64,000 bases of DNA, from contig WTXD01000002.1 of the NCBI GenBank assembly GCA_022496205.1, positions 1,178,001 through 1,242,000 on the forward strand, read 5' to 3'. Positions 43,405-54,847 of the stretch are shown here, piece after piece. Each line of letters opens with the position of its first letter. Positions within the stretch are counted from its first letter, which is position 1. Source of the stretch: Gloeopeniophorella convolvens. Its lineage: Eukaryota > Basidiomycota > Agaricomycetes > Russulales. The notes below the pieces were generated by a model. The model saw only the letters and a list, made by a program, of their open reading frames with translations, made no database searches and was not told the DNA's origin. The translations under genes were made by a program, and so were the position numbers.

Positions 43405-45376
43405 ATGAGCGACAGTGACGATGTCGTAATGTTGCCGTCGCGCCCCAGTGCGTCGCCATCGAAGTGCGTGCAGCCTGTGCCGCCTGCCATCTTCTCTGCC
43501 AGTGGCTTACTCACAGGGCCTTGCGTGCTATAGAAGAGAAGTTGCACTGCGTTGCATGTTCTGCAATTTAGACTTGAACGCATTGGAACCAAGTCAGAGA
43601 CAATCGCACTACGAAGATCACCTTGCGAACCCGGATGCCCTACGTGCGTATCCATCTTATACTTTCTATCTGAAATTTCCTGAGCCAAGTCACAAAGGTA
43701 GCGCCTCCAAGCCCGCATCCACAACCATCACACTCGAAGAGTATAAAGCCCAGGGATTTCTCTCCGTTCAGTAGAAAAAATCTCAACAGAGACCTGTTCT
43801 GGTACCATTCTCTCGACAGTGAGCCGCCGTCCAATTATACACCTGGTATGCTCCATTTCAGCCTGTTCCGTATATCAGTCCTCATGCCGTCTCAGGGCTT
43901 ATACCCCTTTTGCGAAAGTCGTTGTTGAGCCTCGTGAATAGTGGATCCACTCGTCGGGCCGTCCTCTGCTACGAAGGGGCAGTCCACATCTATCACGAGC
44001 CATGGGACTCCGGTTGGGGCTGTGGGTATGATTCCTTTACGACTCTATCTCATTCGTCTTCACAGGCCTATAGCTACAGGAATTATATGATGGCATGCGC
44101 GGCGTTGATGGATCAACACACACGAGACGAGTACCTCTCGCTGCTGGACACTCAGTCGCCACCGGGTGTGAACAATTTGATGTCTCTGATCGAGGAAGCC
44201 TGGAGTCATGGTGAGCACATCACTTGCAATGCAGGGCTTTGTCTGCTATCGTCAATAGGTTTCGATGCGGAAGGTGCAGAGCAACTGAAAGGGCGGCTCA
44301 CTGGCAGCAAGAAGTGGATCGGCACAGCCGGTATGCACATCCACAAGTTAGCATACGAACTAACTCACTCTATCTATCTCAAGAGCTGTACGTCGCATTC
44401 ACGTATCGTGGTATCCCGTGAGAGTTCCTGTACACCATGTGAATCAGAGGACTTATCCGCCTACAGCTCTCAACTCGCCGATTTCAACGTCTCCAAAGAC
44501 AGTAAGTCGTGGAGCAGACCGTCGGCCCTTTCTTGATGACCTGTCTATAGATGTCGCCCCTTTACTTGATTGGGTTAAACGGTATTTTGACGCGACACAA
44601 TCGTCCCAAGCGACCGTGAATGAACTGTGGCAGAAGGCCACCCCCGTGGTTGTGACAGACCACATGCCGATTATCCTCCAGTATCAAGGCCATTCGCGAA
44701 CCATTGTCGGCTACGAGATCGGGAAGAATGGCACCATAACCTTGCTTACTTTTGATCCTTCGAGGTAGGTCTCTTCAGACCCTCGTCCACTAGGTAACAA
44801 TTCATGCTTCGCCCAGGCGTATGGTGTACATCTACGATGCAGCCCTTTCTATGTTCAACGCGTCTAGGCATCGAGACACTCCACGCGCGGAAAGCAGCTC
44901 CCACTCAACGGCAAGTCGCTTGAAAGAGTCCCTAAAGAAATCGTTTCAGTCCCGGGGCAAGAAACGATCGGACCCAACCGATACCGAGAAGCATGGAGAC
45001 GGCGCTGCGAAGCGGCACCGTGCGGGCTCTATTGGAGGCGATAATGAAGTCATCGTCATCGAGGATTCAGAGCCTGAGGAGCCTACGTCGAAACCCCCGT
45101 CGAAGTCGACCATTCATGAACGCGAATCGAAGACTAGAGACACGAGTCCGGAGAAGGACAAGAAAGCGCTAGACCCGAAGAAGGTTCTGAAATTGTTCAG
45201 GATTGACGAGAGACAGCTTGCGTGAGTCGAACGTATCCGCAGCACGCTGACCCATGCTCACGAAAGCTTGCAGTAAACATGACAAATATCAGGTGTTATG
45301 GTTTCCCATGGAAGACCCTCTATCCGAGGCAGAGAAGCAGGCACGACGCGTCGTGACGAGCGAGAAGATATGCTAG
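43405..45376 (+). CDS. ZUP1: ZUP1/UfSP-type C78 cysteine peptidase with N-terminal zinc finger
   Basis: Homologous to ZUFSP/ZUP1 (S. pombe Mug105), a deubiquitinase for long K63 chains. Start MSDSDDVVMLPSRP at 43405; the first intron (43464-43533) ends at TATAG and leads into one C2H2 finger (CMFCNLD...HYEDH). The C78 domain shows FWYHSLDSEPPSNYTPGLIP, the catalytic-Cys motif DSGWGCGYRNYMMACAAL, AELYVAFTYRGIPCE, VVVTDHMPIILQYQGHSRTI (catalytic His) and LLTFDPSR (Asp). A long charged tail follows (RHRAGSIGGDNEVIVIEDSE; PKKVLKLFRIDERQLA), ending KYQVLWFPMEDPLSEAEKQA, which resembles the end of the catalytic fold. Around ten exons. The single N-terminal finger is fewer than in animal ZUP1. Confidence 0.85.
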
Positions 45377-45573
45377 GACCTTCTGAACCGGCTGCAACCT
45401 TTCCACTACACCGTCAGGACTACAGCGACATCCGATATAAGTACACGTCTATAATCTGGGACATTGCATTGTTGGTCGGACACCGGAACTAATCTTGATG
45501 AATTGTATACTACAATGAGGCGTATCAACTGAGACGATATAAACTACGACAATGATACACGACAGTGCTGTCG

Positions 45574-46936
45574 CTACGCGGATGCCATTGCGACATCCGC
45601 ATCTAAACCAGGGATGGGACGAGGAACATCGGGCGAGGATATCTCCAACCCCGCAACAGCACTGCGGATCGCGCGTTCCCATGCCTCCTCAATACGATAC
45701 CCACCCGCCCGCATGATGCCCTCCTTGTCGCGCCGCACCGCGTCGCTGGCCGGATCGAAGTATGAGGCGCGCAGGCTGAACATGTCCTCGTACGCGTAAA
45801 AGTCATCCTGCAGCGCGACGTGCGGCTGGTCCGGCACGACCGCGCTCTGCGCCGCGCGCGAGCGCAGCAGGTGCGCCGAGCTCTGCTGCACGACCTGCTG
45901 CGCCGCCACCGTGCGCGCGGCGGCGCGCTTGAGCGCCTCGGCGCGCGCCTGCGCGACGAGCCGCCCGGCGTCCACGTTGCTGTTCTCGAGATTGTCGATC
46001 AGCGCGCGGCGCTCGCCCTCGCGCGCGTCGCGCTCCACTTCCTCGGCGCGCCGCAGCTCTTCGGCGCGCAGCTGGCGCTCGCGCCGCTCAGCCTCTTCTT
46101 GCTCTTTCAGCGCCTGTGCGTATGCCTCCTCGCGTTGCTGGTTGATCTCAGTGAGGGCTGCGTTCTCTTTTCGATATGCGGCGATGCGGGCCTGTGTCTC
46201 GGGGAGGTCGATGTCGTTGATGAGGTTGAAGGCTGTACCAATTAGCCGTCGCGCAGGGCGATCATAGGAACCCTGGGGCTTACTGATATCCTCAACTTCT
46301 TGGAGGTAATCATTGTATGCGCGTAAATCCGGAAAGTCTTCTCTGCGCTTGTTGAACCTACGCATGCGATCAGGCGCACACAAATGCGAAGCGTAACACA
46401 TTCACGCACTCCTTTGCGATCTTCCGTCTTACAGCAACCTCCTTCTCTACTGTAAGATCCTCGAATGTTTGCGGAATGAACGTCATCTTCCTGAGGATAT
46501 TGTTGCATACTGGACATGGTGCCGGTCCCAAGGTATACAACCGATCTATGCAGGATTCACACCTTGCGCCGTTGAACACACAACCCCGGGAAATGCACAC
46601 TCGCGTAACCGTGCGACGTACATCTTGTGATAACATGAGCTGACAAGCAACCGTAATTTGGGGTTCAAATATCTGTCCGACTTGCACACTGGACATTGGT
46701 CATCCATGGACTGCACCAAGCGGGCATAAGTAGCTGCGCAGCGGCTGGGCGAGGCAGACTGGACTGACGAAAAACTCGGCTGTTCTGCCCGAGGCATCTT
46801 TGACACCACCGCTGAAGACCATCGAGGACGAGCCCTGCGCTTGCGGGGTATGCGAGCGCGTTGTGGGTGTGGCGGTACCTTTCCGGATGGTCGCGCCGCG
46901 CAACCAGCTCCCCCCTGCGTTAGCCCTACCGGACAT
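45574..46936 (-). CDS. TFB3: TFIIH/CAK assembly factor TFB3 (MAT1)
   Basis: RING-finger subunit that bridges CAK (Cdk7-cyclin H) to core TFIIH. The N-terminus (MSGRANAGGSWLRGATIRKG) is a basic low-complexity leader. After an intron the C3HC4 RING reads DDQCPVCKSDRYLNPKLRLL, SSCYHKMCESCIDRL and PAPCPVCNNILRKMTF. MAT1-specific FEDLTVEKEVAVRRKIAKE, FNKRREDFPDLRAYNDYLQE and FNLINDIDLPETQARI follow, then a long coiled coil rich in Glu/Arg/Ala (about 46200-45900), ending GLDADVAMASA. The junction between the leader and the RING exon has two possible splice solutions in the 46710-46810 region. Confidence 0.92.
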
Positions 46937-47230
46937 GATAGCTAGAGCTCTTCAGATTCACGCGAGCAACAAAGAGCGAGGGCGCTCGGCGGATCCAGTG
47001 TGTGAGCCTGGTGTCGAGGTGCGGAGTAAGAGGAACGTGCGCTTCTTTGACTAACGGTGGGCGTCTTACGCGAGACGCGCCCTGTAGTGTGTGAAACGTA
47101 TTACACGCTCTTGGTCAGTGACTAGAGTGACCTCGTATATAACGGCGGCACACCGTGCACACCTACAATGTAAACCCATTCCCAGATACACACTCATCGA
47201 CATCAACTTTCCGACTCCATACGTACGACG

Positions 47231-48412
47231 ATGGCATCAGGTCTTCCAGCTACGCGCTCCGCCTGGAAAACCGCGCTCGCGGCGCTGCCCGGGTCCCCCA
47301 ACCGCATACCTGCGTTCTTCTTCGGCCACGGCTCGCCCATGCTCACGTTCTCTGCCAACACCGCTGGGCTCGACCCCCGCATGCGCCCGCTGCTCGATCG
47401 CTTGGGCTCAGAGGGCGCCCTCGCAAACTTCCTGCGTGACTTTGGCCCCGCGCTGCTGGACAAATACCAGCCGAAGGGCATCGTTGTCTTCAGCGCGCAC
47501 TGGGAGACGGACGGCGAGCAGCTCGGTGAGTGTCCCGGGCCCGTGACCTTTGCCAGTACGAACCCTTGACCTCCGAAAGTGACGGACTATGGAGACGAGA
47601 ACCCGCTGCTCATGGATTACTACGGCTTTGACTCGGAGACTTACAAGCTCAAGTTTAGCTCGCGGGGCGACGCGGCGCTCTCGCGCCGTGTGGTCGAGGC
47701 ATTCCGCGATGTAAATGCCTCACAGCTCTCACCTTTTCGGCTGTTCTCACCTCTGGCTCACAGGCAGGTATCGCCGCGAGCTTGTCGGCGAAGGAGCAAC
47801 CCCGCGGTCGCGACGGAAGAGGCTTCCAGGGCCCCGGCTTAGATCACGGCGTCTTCATTCCATTCCGCCTCATGTTTGGCGAGGAGTTCCGCAGCGTGCC
47901 CATTGTGCAGGCCTCTATCGACGGCTCACTGAGCCTCGAGGGCAATTGGGCCCTTGGGAAGGCAGTAGCTAAGCTCAGGTCAGTGCCGGCAGCGTTTTGG
48001 CAGTGCCATGCACTAAAGCAGCGCGTTTTAAAGAGATGAGGGCATCTTGGTTTTGTCCGGGGGTCTGACCGTCCATAACCTACGGGATCGGGCAAGCTTC
48101 GTCCGCGAAACCGCCCAGCCATCGGTCCGGGAATTCAACGATGCGGTCTCCGAGGCCATATCTGTTTCCGATGTGCGTATCTCGATAGTATCTCGATTGT
48201 TTGTTCCTGACTGCTCAATATTGACCCACTTGAAGTCTGTTGCGAGGAAGACCGCCCTTGTCGCACTGACACAGCACAAAGGCTTCCGCCTGGCCCACCC
48301 ACGAGAGGACCATTTTGTCCCCATCTATGTAGCAGCAGGTGCAGGTGAAGAAGGCGGCGTGCACGTTCTTAGTGGCCTGTATGGATGTCAGACAGTCGCA
48401 TTCGGAATTTGA
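47231..48412 (+). CDS. DODA-type extradiol aromatic ring-opening dioxygenase (LigB family)
   Basis: Non-heme iron (or zinc) enzyme of the 4,5-DOPA dioxygenase/LigB superfamily. In mushrooms and plants relatives open DOPA or other catechols; the substrate here is not known. Exons 47231-47525, 47580-47710, 47764-47978, 48034-48172 and 48236-48412 give 318 aa. Metal and catalytic residues appear in FFFGHGSPM, VFSAHWETDG, LDHGVFIPFRLMF and HPREDHFVPIYVAAGAGEE. LMDYYGFDSETYKLKF and VLSGGLTVHNLRD are further family blocks. All exon phases agree. No neighbouring pigment genes are present. Confidence 0.9.
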
Positions 48413-48665
48413 TTTTGTACAGTATCTCTCGGTCGCAGTCGCACTACCAGCTGCCTGGCGAATGAATGTTCGATTAAACTTTGTATACAATACGTGTCGT
48501 GAAAATGTAATAAGCAGAGACTAAATAATTATGCAGCCGCCGTAAGGTGGCCGCCTATTGCATCAAAGCCAAAGCAGAGGAGCATGAAGTCCTGCGCCCT
48601 TCGTGAGATGGGCAACCTGATCGTCGGCAAAATCATGAAAAAAATCCTCGTCGTCCGGGAGTCGT

Positions 48666-50499
48666 CTAACTCCTGATATTGGGCCAGCTGCCTTCAACCT
48701 TCCACTTGGTGATGATGTCGAGCAGGATTTCTGGCGTCATGTTTGGTCGCTTTAGCTGGTAGCCGACGACACGTTGGAACTTCTTGTTCGAGAAGGCGAC
48801 AGTGTGCTTGGAAAGAGCGAAAGTGCTCATGTATGCGCTCAGAGGAGTTTTGGTAACGGGAGGGTCGGATTTGGTGAGCATCTCTGCCCACGCATTGTAG
48901 TGCGTCTCGTTGATCTCCTCTACAACATCTTCAAGGCGGAACTAGATACGGAGGCATAAGCGTGAATCAACAACTAAGCAGTAGTGGACGTACTCTAATC
49001 ATTGCGCTGGTGACAAAATTGTGGTATTCGAAGGTAGTGCCAAAGATTCCGGTCATGGTCTTGCCAGCCTTGTCAAGAGTAGTGTCGTTATCATCCGTCT
49101 AGTAATATCAGTAGGCTGTTGATTGATCTAGTTAGATGCCGCTTACAAGGTTGAACAAGGGTGCGATAATCTTCTTGTCCGGCGGAGGCACGCCTGTCAC
49201 ACCCGTCACCTTGCTCTTGTCGGTTTTCGAATAAATCTCTTCGCCAGCCGCGCTCAGTGCCTCAGCACGGCCGACCAGAGATATCCACTCAGCCGCAGCC
49301 CATAAGCCGCCCGCAACATCATCAGCATGAATGGTATTCATCGCGTTGCCTCCGGGACTCCATCTGGTCGCAGTTAACTGATCGAACGACGAAACAAGCG
49401 AACGACGAAACAAGCAACAGTGAAGAACTTACAGAGATTTCATAGCCTTCTTCATGTAGCCGTACACGGCGGCAACGGTCATCACGTTTGTCACTGCGAC
49501 CCTGTCAATAGAGGGCACATTGGCGATATCACTTTACTTACTGAGGCCGAAATCGATATAGGGTCCGTAAACGAAGCCAATACGCAGAATGACGAGGTTT
49601 AAGCTGGGGTGGACATCAGGTTACTTTCGTGCTACATGATGAACAAACGTACCCTTCGATGGCACCCAAGATGCGGAGAGTTTCATGCCACCACGTTCCG
49701 ATGACGCCTTGAGGTTTGACGTCTTCTTTCTCATCGTGCGAACCCTTGTCGGAAGTCTCATACCAAGGCTGCTGCAGCCGCACGTATGCCTTCACGTTGC
49801 GGCGAGCAGCTTCCTCCCCTACCAAGCGTGCGATGTGGCATGTGTGATTGATTTGGACCTGACGTACAAGATCGGCAAGATAAGTTGCGTAAATGAGACA
49901 GCAGGAACGGGACGCGGGACGCACGGCATCAGCACGGTCATACGCCACCTCTCCAGTCAAATCAAATACGAGCGAATAAGGCTCCTGACCAGTTGGTGGC
50001 TCGAATGCGGAGGATACGATTGCTAACCCTAAGATGAGCGTGGATAGGAACGGTGGGAGCGGAATGACGAACCTGGGATGGTCAGGTTCGCCTGTTTGTA
50101 TTCGACGTTGTCTTTGGCCAAAACTTGCGTAAACTCCGATCCGAGATACCTGATCATTCGGTGTCATGGGTGCGTGAACTAATCGCAATTACGATGCAAG
50201 GCGTACGTCGTGGGAGGGGATACAGAGTACTTGTCGACGATGCGCAAATTCTGCAATCCACGATGAGGGGTGGCGCGCGGGAGAGATTGACACCAGTGCG
50301 TACCGAAACAAGAGACTCTCCTTCAATCGGCACCAGGAGCGCCGCCAGGGAACGAGCACAGGTGTTGACGCCCCCTGCAAAGCGCAGCACAGATGAGAAG
50401 GGGTATGTCTCGAACGGGCGACAAGACAACGGGGCCCTCAAACCCCAAGGAAAGGGGATGAGGCGAACCTAGGATGATTGCATTTGGCTTGAGGGACAT
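48666..50499 (-). CDS. NAD-dependent epimerase/dehydratase-like protein
   Basis: Extended-SDR-like protein of a type found in basidiomycetes. The start is MSLKPNAIILGGVNTCARSL at 50499, where GGVNTCAR stands in place of the usual Gly-X-X-Gly-X-X-Gly dinucleotide loop. RIVDKYSVSPPTTYLGSEF, DNVEYKQANLTIPG, SLVFDLTGEVAYDRADA, NHTCHIARLVGEEAARRNVK, YVRLQQPWYE, GTWWHETLRILGAIEGLNLV, LRIGFVYGPY, MNTIHADDVAGGLWAAAEWI, FRLEDVVEEINETH and KRPNMTPEILLDIITKWKVE follow. About ten exons. The YxxxK catalytic pair of SDRs is not obvious, so the enzyme activity is unproven. Confidence 0.75.
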
Positions 50500-50844
50500 C
50501 GCGATGGGACGTGCGAGGGTGTGGTGGGAGCGAAGGATATCGAGATGTGGCCCGATGAGGATTTGGGGGCGATGTGGAGGGCAGACGGATGATGGTAAGG
50601 ACAGACGGCGATATGGATATCAGACAAGGTGGGGGGAAGGGGAGGAGAGAGGTAGAGAATGGCGATGAGAGATATTTGAGGGGATGTGGTAAGATACAAG
50701 GCAGGAAGAGATATGTTACAGGTCCGGTAGACGCGCAAAAGGACAGACCCGGTCGACCCTTCCGGCGGGTTGTCTGGCTCGCTTTCCGCTTTCAACGCAC
50801 GATCAGTCCTCGTTCCCCCCATCTTCTTCCTCCCCTCTCCATCT
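50500..50844. promoter_or_regulatory. Promoter of the epimerase-like gene and HIBADH 3' side
   Basis: 345 bp between two minus-strand genes. Purine-rich on the plus strand (pyrimidine-rich on the transcribed strand) at 50560-50700, a common promoter feature in fungi. No gene visible. Confidence 0.45.
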
Positions 50845-52075
50845 CTACGACGACGACACTCCGCCCAACTGCACTCGTCTCCCCTCCTTCGCCGCCAACT
50901 CCAAGTACCGGTATACCGATGAAAAGTCCTTGTTCGAAAGCCCCGGGTACCGCCTCACCGCATCCGCATAGATCCCTTCAGCCGCTTCTGCTAACGGCAA
51001 TGGGGATCCCGATGCCTTTGAGACATCCGTGGCCAGTCCCAGATCCTGTCCCACGCGCCACACAGATGCTGTCACCGAGTGATCCATCAGAATACACCTC
51101 ACGTTACGCACCTTCATCATTAACGCGGTGGCGAATCCACCCTCAAAGTCGCGCTCGCACGGGGGAGATTTCTCCGGCAAAGCCCCAGGCACGGGGTTGT
51201 TAACAGACGATGACCAGCAACCACCGGTGGAGCTGTTGATCACACTCGCGAGCACCGCAGGATCGAGTCCTAGACGCTGCCCGAGGAGCATCGCTTCTGC
51301 TACCACGACCTGCTCCACGCCCAGCACGAGGTTATTGCAGATCTTCGCTGCAAGGCCTGCCCCTGAGGGTCCGCAGTGGATGATGCGTTGTCCCATGAGT
51401 GCGAGGATTGGCGAAGCGGCGCTGAAAGATTGTTCGCTGCCTCCTACGAGGAAAGCCAGAGCGCCTACCTTGGCGCCCGTGACGCCTGCAGAAGCATACA
51501 CTTAACCTGATAGCCAATACATATGCCAGACAGGAAAACGTACCCCCCGAAACGGGAGCGTCCAACATTGCTGCGCCAGTGGCCTGTGCCTCGGCAGCAA
51601 CGTCACGCCCTACTTGCACGTCGAGGGTGGTGGAATCGATGCAAAGAGTGCTCGTTGCTTCTGCTGATTCCAGCGAACGCAAGCTCGGAACGATGCCGCC
51701 TGAATTGAGATAGACCTGGCGTACATGAGGCGAAGAGGGAAGCATCGTCACGACCGTCCTAGACGCCAGTGTCGCCCTGCCCCATGGCGTGAGCGAATGC
51801 TGGCTGACGGAACCTGATCTGCGGACTCACTCTTCCGGCGTGGTGGCCACAGATATGTTGGCACCAGGGAACTGCGTCCGAAAGTTGTTTACGAAACGAG
51901 CCGCCGCCTCCGGAACAGCATCGCAGACAACAAAGTGAGAATCATTGGCCTCGGCGAATCGCTTCGAGAAGAGGTTGTATGCCATCTCAGAACCCATCCT
52001 ACCGAGGCCGACGAAGCTGATGCTTTTAGCGCGCGAGCGCGATAACTGGCTAAGAACGCGAGTCGTGGGCTTCAT
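50845..52075 (-). CDS. 3-Hydroxyisobutyrate dehydrogenase, mitochondrial
   Basis: NAD-dependent oxidation of 3-hydroxyisobutyrate to methylmalonate semialdehyde in valine breakdown. Exons 51831-52075, 51544-51758 and 50845-51485 give 366 aa. The start at 52075 gives an Arg/Ser-rich presequence (MKPTTRVLSQLSRSRAKS) right before the nucleotide-binding SISFVGLGRMGSEMAYNLF. Further blocks are TVVTMLPSSPHVRQVYL, CIDSTTLDV, AAMLDAPVSGGVTGAKVGAL, the substrate motif HCGPSGAGLAAKICNNLVLG with catalytic Lys, NSSTGGCWSSSVNNPVPG, and DFEGGFATALMMK. C-terminal DFSSVYRYLELAAKEG is as expected. Confidence 0.94.
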
Positions 52076-52989
52076 GGCTGGGCTGGACAAGTGAATCGGA
52101 ACAGGCGATGCAGAAGTCAGTTGAAGTTGACTCAAAGATCCGTGGCCGGGAAGACGTAAGAGCGAGCGGTTGTCGTGCAGTGCCGGAGCGCGCGATGGTC
52201 GAACGCAATCGGGCGTGGATCCGTGCTAAGGGAGGCTAAGCGCTGACGGTGCGGGGTTTGGCGCCCAATAGCGTGGCCACAGCCCGGGAATATGCACATG
52301 ATTTGCACACGATTTGGCTTTGGCTCGCCTCTCGGCCGCACACAAACTCGCTCGGGCTCCGTCGGTCTTATGTACACCAGATTTGTCGCAACCTCGATCG
52401 CAGCCTTCCTTGGGCACAGTCTGAATACAGAATAACCACTATCCCCGCATTGCTCCCCGTCGTAATACTTTATTGGCGTCACGCAATCGTGGTGTGCATT
52501 TCAAGGCGGGGTCGGGTTGCAGGAACACGTTCACGCGCCCGGATGGCCTCGTTCCACGATCGTCTATTGCATACGTGTCCCCTTGGTTATGCATTACTCA
52601 GACCATCGGGCGGCTTTGTCACGTATCGTGCCTGATGGAGTTGACATCATCAGACCAATACCCAATCACCGAGGAGGTCGAGACGCCTTTAGGGGGGTGA
52701 GAAGGTTCGTGAGCTCTGCGATGATGTTATACCCTATCCTCTGGCGCAATCTCCGGTTGAACGCCGTCAATCCGCGATGTGACTCGAGCCTGTAACGCTC
52801 GGAGTGCCTTAATTGCCAAACTATTTAGAGCGCAGAGCTGAGGATAGGAGGATGCCCACATTGGAATTACACCACCACTCTCACCGCTCGGTCAGTCTTC
52901 GCACGCAGTTCGTGTGAATCGGCTATTGACTACTTCTCTCTTTGCAGTAGTATCGCATATACGCACCTCTAGGCTGGTCTGCAGGCAGC
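52076..52989. promoter_or_regulatory. Long divergent intergenic region
   Basis: 914 bp between the divergent ATGs of HIBADH (-) and the arrestin-like gene (+), one of the longest gaps in the window. Only short, unconserved frames. Promoters of both genes presumably lie here; I recognised no specific element or RNA gene. Confidence 0.5.
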
Positions 52990-54527
52990 ATGACGCAGGA
53001 CTTCACCTTGATGCACCCCACGGACGAGTACTGGATAGATGGCCACGTCGGCCCCTCGTCCCCGCCGTACTCTCCTGAGGCCGAGGACTCGGAACGCGTT
53101 ATTCAGACATGGTCTGCTCAGGGGCCTGATACCGCCGGCGTCGTCGACGAGTTCTGGTCTCCTTCTGGTTGTTTCTTGTACGACAGTCCTCTTGTCTCCA
53201 TCAGCCTAGGTAGGCGCGTGTGGGGTCCCCGGCAGCCGGTCTATGGATTCAATGGCGTGGTGCACGGAGCCGTGAAGCTCAACCAGAAGTGCTCGCACGT
53301 TTTTCGCTTAGAAGTCTCAGTTGAGGCACTTCCCCATTTGCCATCATCCGGGGCGCTGACGACAGAGCTCGCCATTTTCGATAGCTCCTCGGAAAGGTCA
53401 AGGTGACCGCCTCCAACCGGGGGATGATCGCTGGCGTCGTCGACCGTGACCTACTCACGTCTACGGTTGTTCTCTCGAGCCCACCGTCCGGCAAATTTGC
53501 CCCTACTGAACAGTGCTTCCCATTCTCCATTCCATGGCCGTCATACGTGAAGGGCGAGACGAGCCTGTTGCCTCCTTCTTACACCGTATGGTCTCCCGCA
53601 TTTTCGGCTGAGTTCGAGTACTGCGTGAGGGTCGACATATACAGGAAGGGCCTCCGCAGGCATGAGGTGTAAGCAGGTCTTTCTCATGGGGGCGCTTCAC
53701 TCATGTGTTGGAACAGGAAAATGATTCCTATATTATATTTCCCAAAAACATGGCCATCACATCCACCGCCCAGAAGTGATGCAATCTTTGACCGGGATGT
53801 TACCCCTGATGGCTATAAGACCATCACTCTGCCTCCTGAATGGCCCAGCGACGCATGCCCCAAGGAAAGGGCAAAAGCCACCATGCCAGTCGTTCAAGTG
53901 AGCATTGTTCAAGCCCCCGCCCGCCCTGGCTGCCGTTCTTACGAGGCGCTAGTTTTCATTTCCATCTGGCGTCACCCATGCTTCTGGGCATCCTATCCCC
54001 TTGAGAGTCTCTATCCACAGCAACGGTGCGCCTGCACTAGCCAAGCTCTTGATCCAAGGTGTGGAGGTTCAAGTTATCAGGAGAATGGTAGCTTGGTCTG
54101 AGAGCGGTCACGTCGCTGGAGGCAGAGAGAACGTTATTTGCAAAGGGACCCTCATTGAGACCGACACCTCCCAAGAAGGCTCTGCCGTATCTTACCACGA
54201 AGTGGTGCCCGGAGAGCCAGGAAGTGAGCAATCCTGGGTATTCACTGGTGTAGCCGAAGTGGCTGTGGGTGTACTTCCGGACTTCGGTTCTCTCGACTGA
54301 CCCACTGTTTCTTATGACAGTACTTCATTCGGGTCGCTATAGCCTGTCCCAAAGGTACAGTTAACTTCATTCCTACGTATAAACATATCGCTCGGATTCA
54401 AGTATCGAGCGAGCCGTGGGGTACCCGCGAGCGCGAGCTGCTCCAGTTCGGAGGCGTCTCGGCTCCTGCAATCCGTATGGGTCATGCACGGTCGGAACTG
54501 CGGCCGGTCTCAAGTGTGGCTTGGTGA
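52990..54527 (+). CDS. Arrestin-like domain protein
   Basis: Six exons: 52990-53313, 53385-53668, 53717-53897, 53953-54270, 54321-54354, 54403-54527 (421 aa). After an acidic N-terminus (MTQDFTLMHPTDEYWIDGHV) the arrestin N fold begins at CFLYDSPLVSISLGRRVWGP, continues with YGFNGVVHGAVKLNQKCSHV and FPFSIPWPSYVKGETSLLPP, and the arrestin C part is FSFPSGVTHASGHPIPLRVS and LLIQGVEVQVIRRM, then GYFIRVAIACPK. Fungal arrestins are often ubiquitin-ligase adaptors for transporters (ART family). No PY motif is evident in this model, so an adaptor role is open. Family assignment rests on fold-like pattern, not a diagnostic motif. Confidence 0.72.
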
Positions 54528-54847
54528 TACGATCCTTCACGACCTTTGATTCTGCTGCATAGACCCCATAAATTATTTTTGTAACTAGATATGTAGTGGT
54601 AAAGTATGTTGCAAGTACGTTGTGATCGCGTCCAAGCGCCGGAGAGAGTAACCGCATCCAAGGCACATTTCCATCTCGGGAAGTGCCATCATCTCCGGGC
54701 GTGTGCTGGGCTGAGAGCGCCGGTCAGTGCGCGCAGCCGAATTCACCTGCGCTTTGACGCCCATCGGTGCCCTTATCACTTCGCTGCTCTTTCTCTTGAA
54801 CTGGCAGACGACCCTCAATCTTCTGGGTTTCAATTTGAACGCTCGCC
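54528..54847 (+). promoter_or_regulatory. SCY1 promoter and arrestin-gene 3' UTR
   Basis: 320 bp between co-directional genes. AT-rich at 54560-54610. No other feature seen. Confidence 0.4.

Noticed and set aside
47091..47546. Alternative 151-codon frame overlapping the dioxygenase start
   Set aside because: The frame at 47231 carries GHGSPM and SAHWE metal motifs; the alternative has none.
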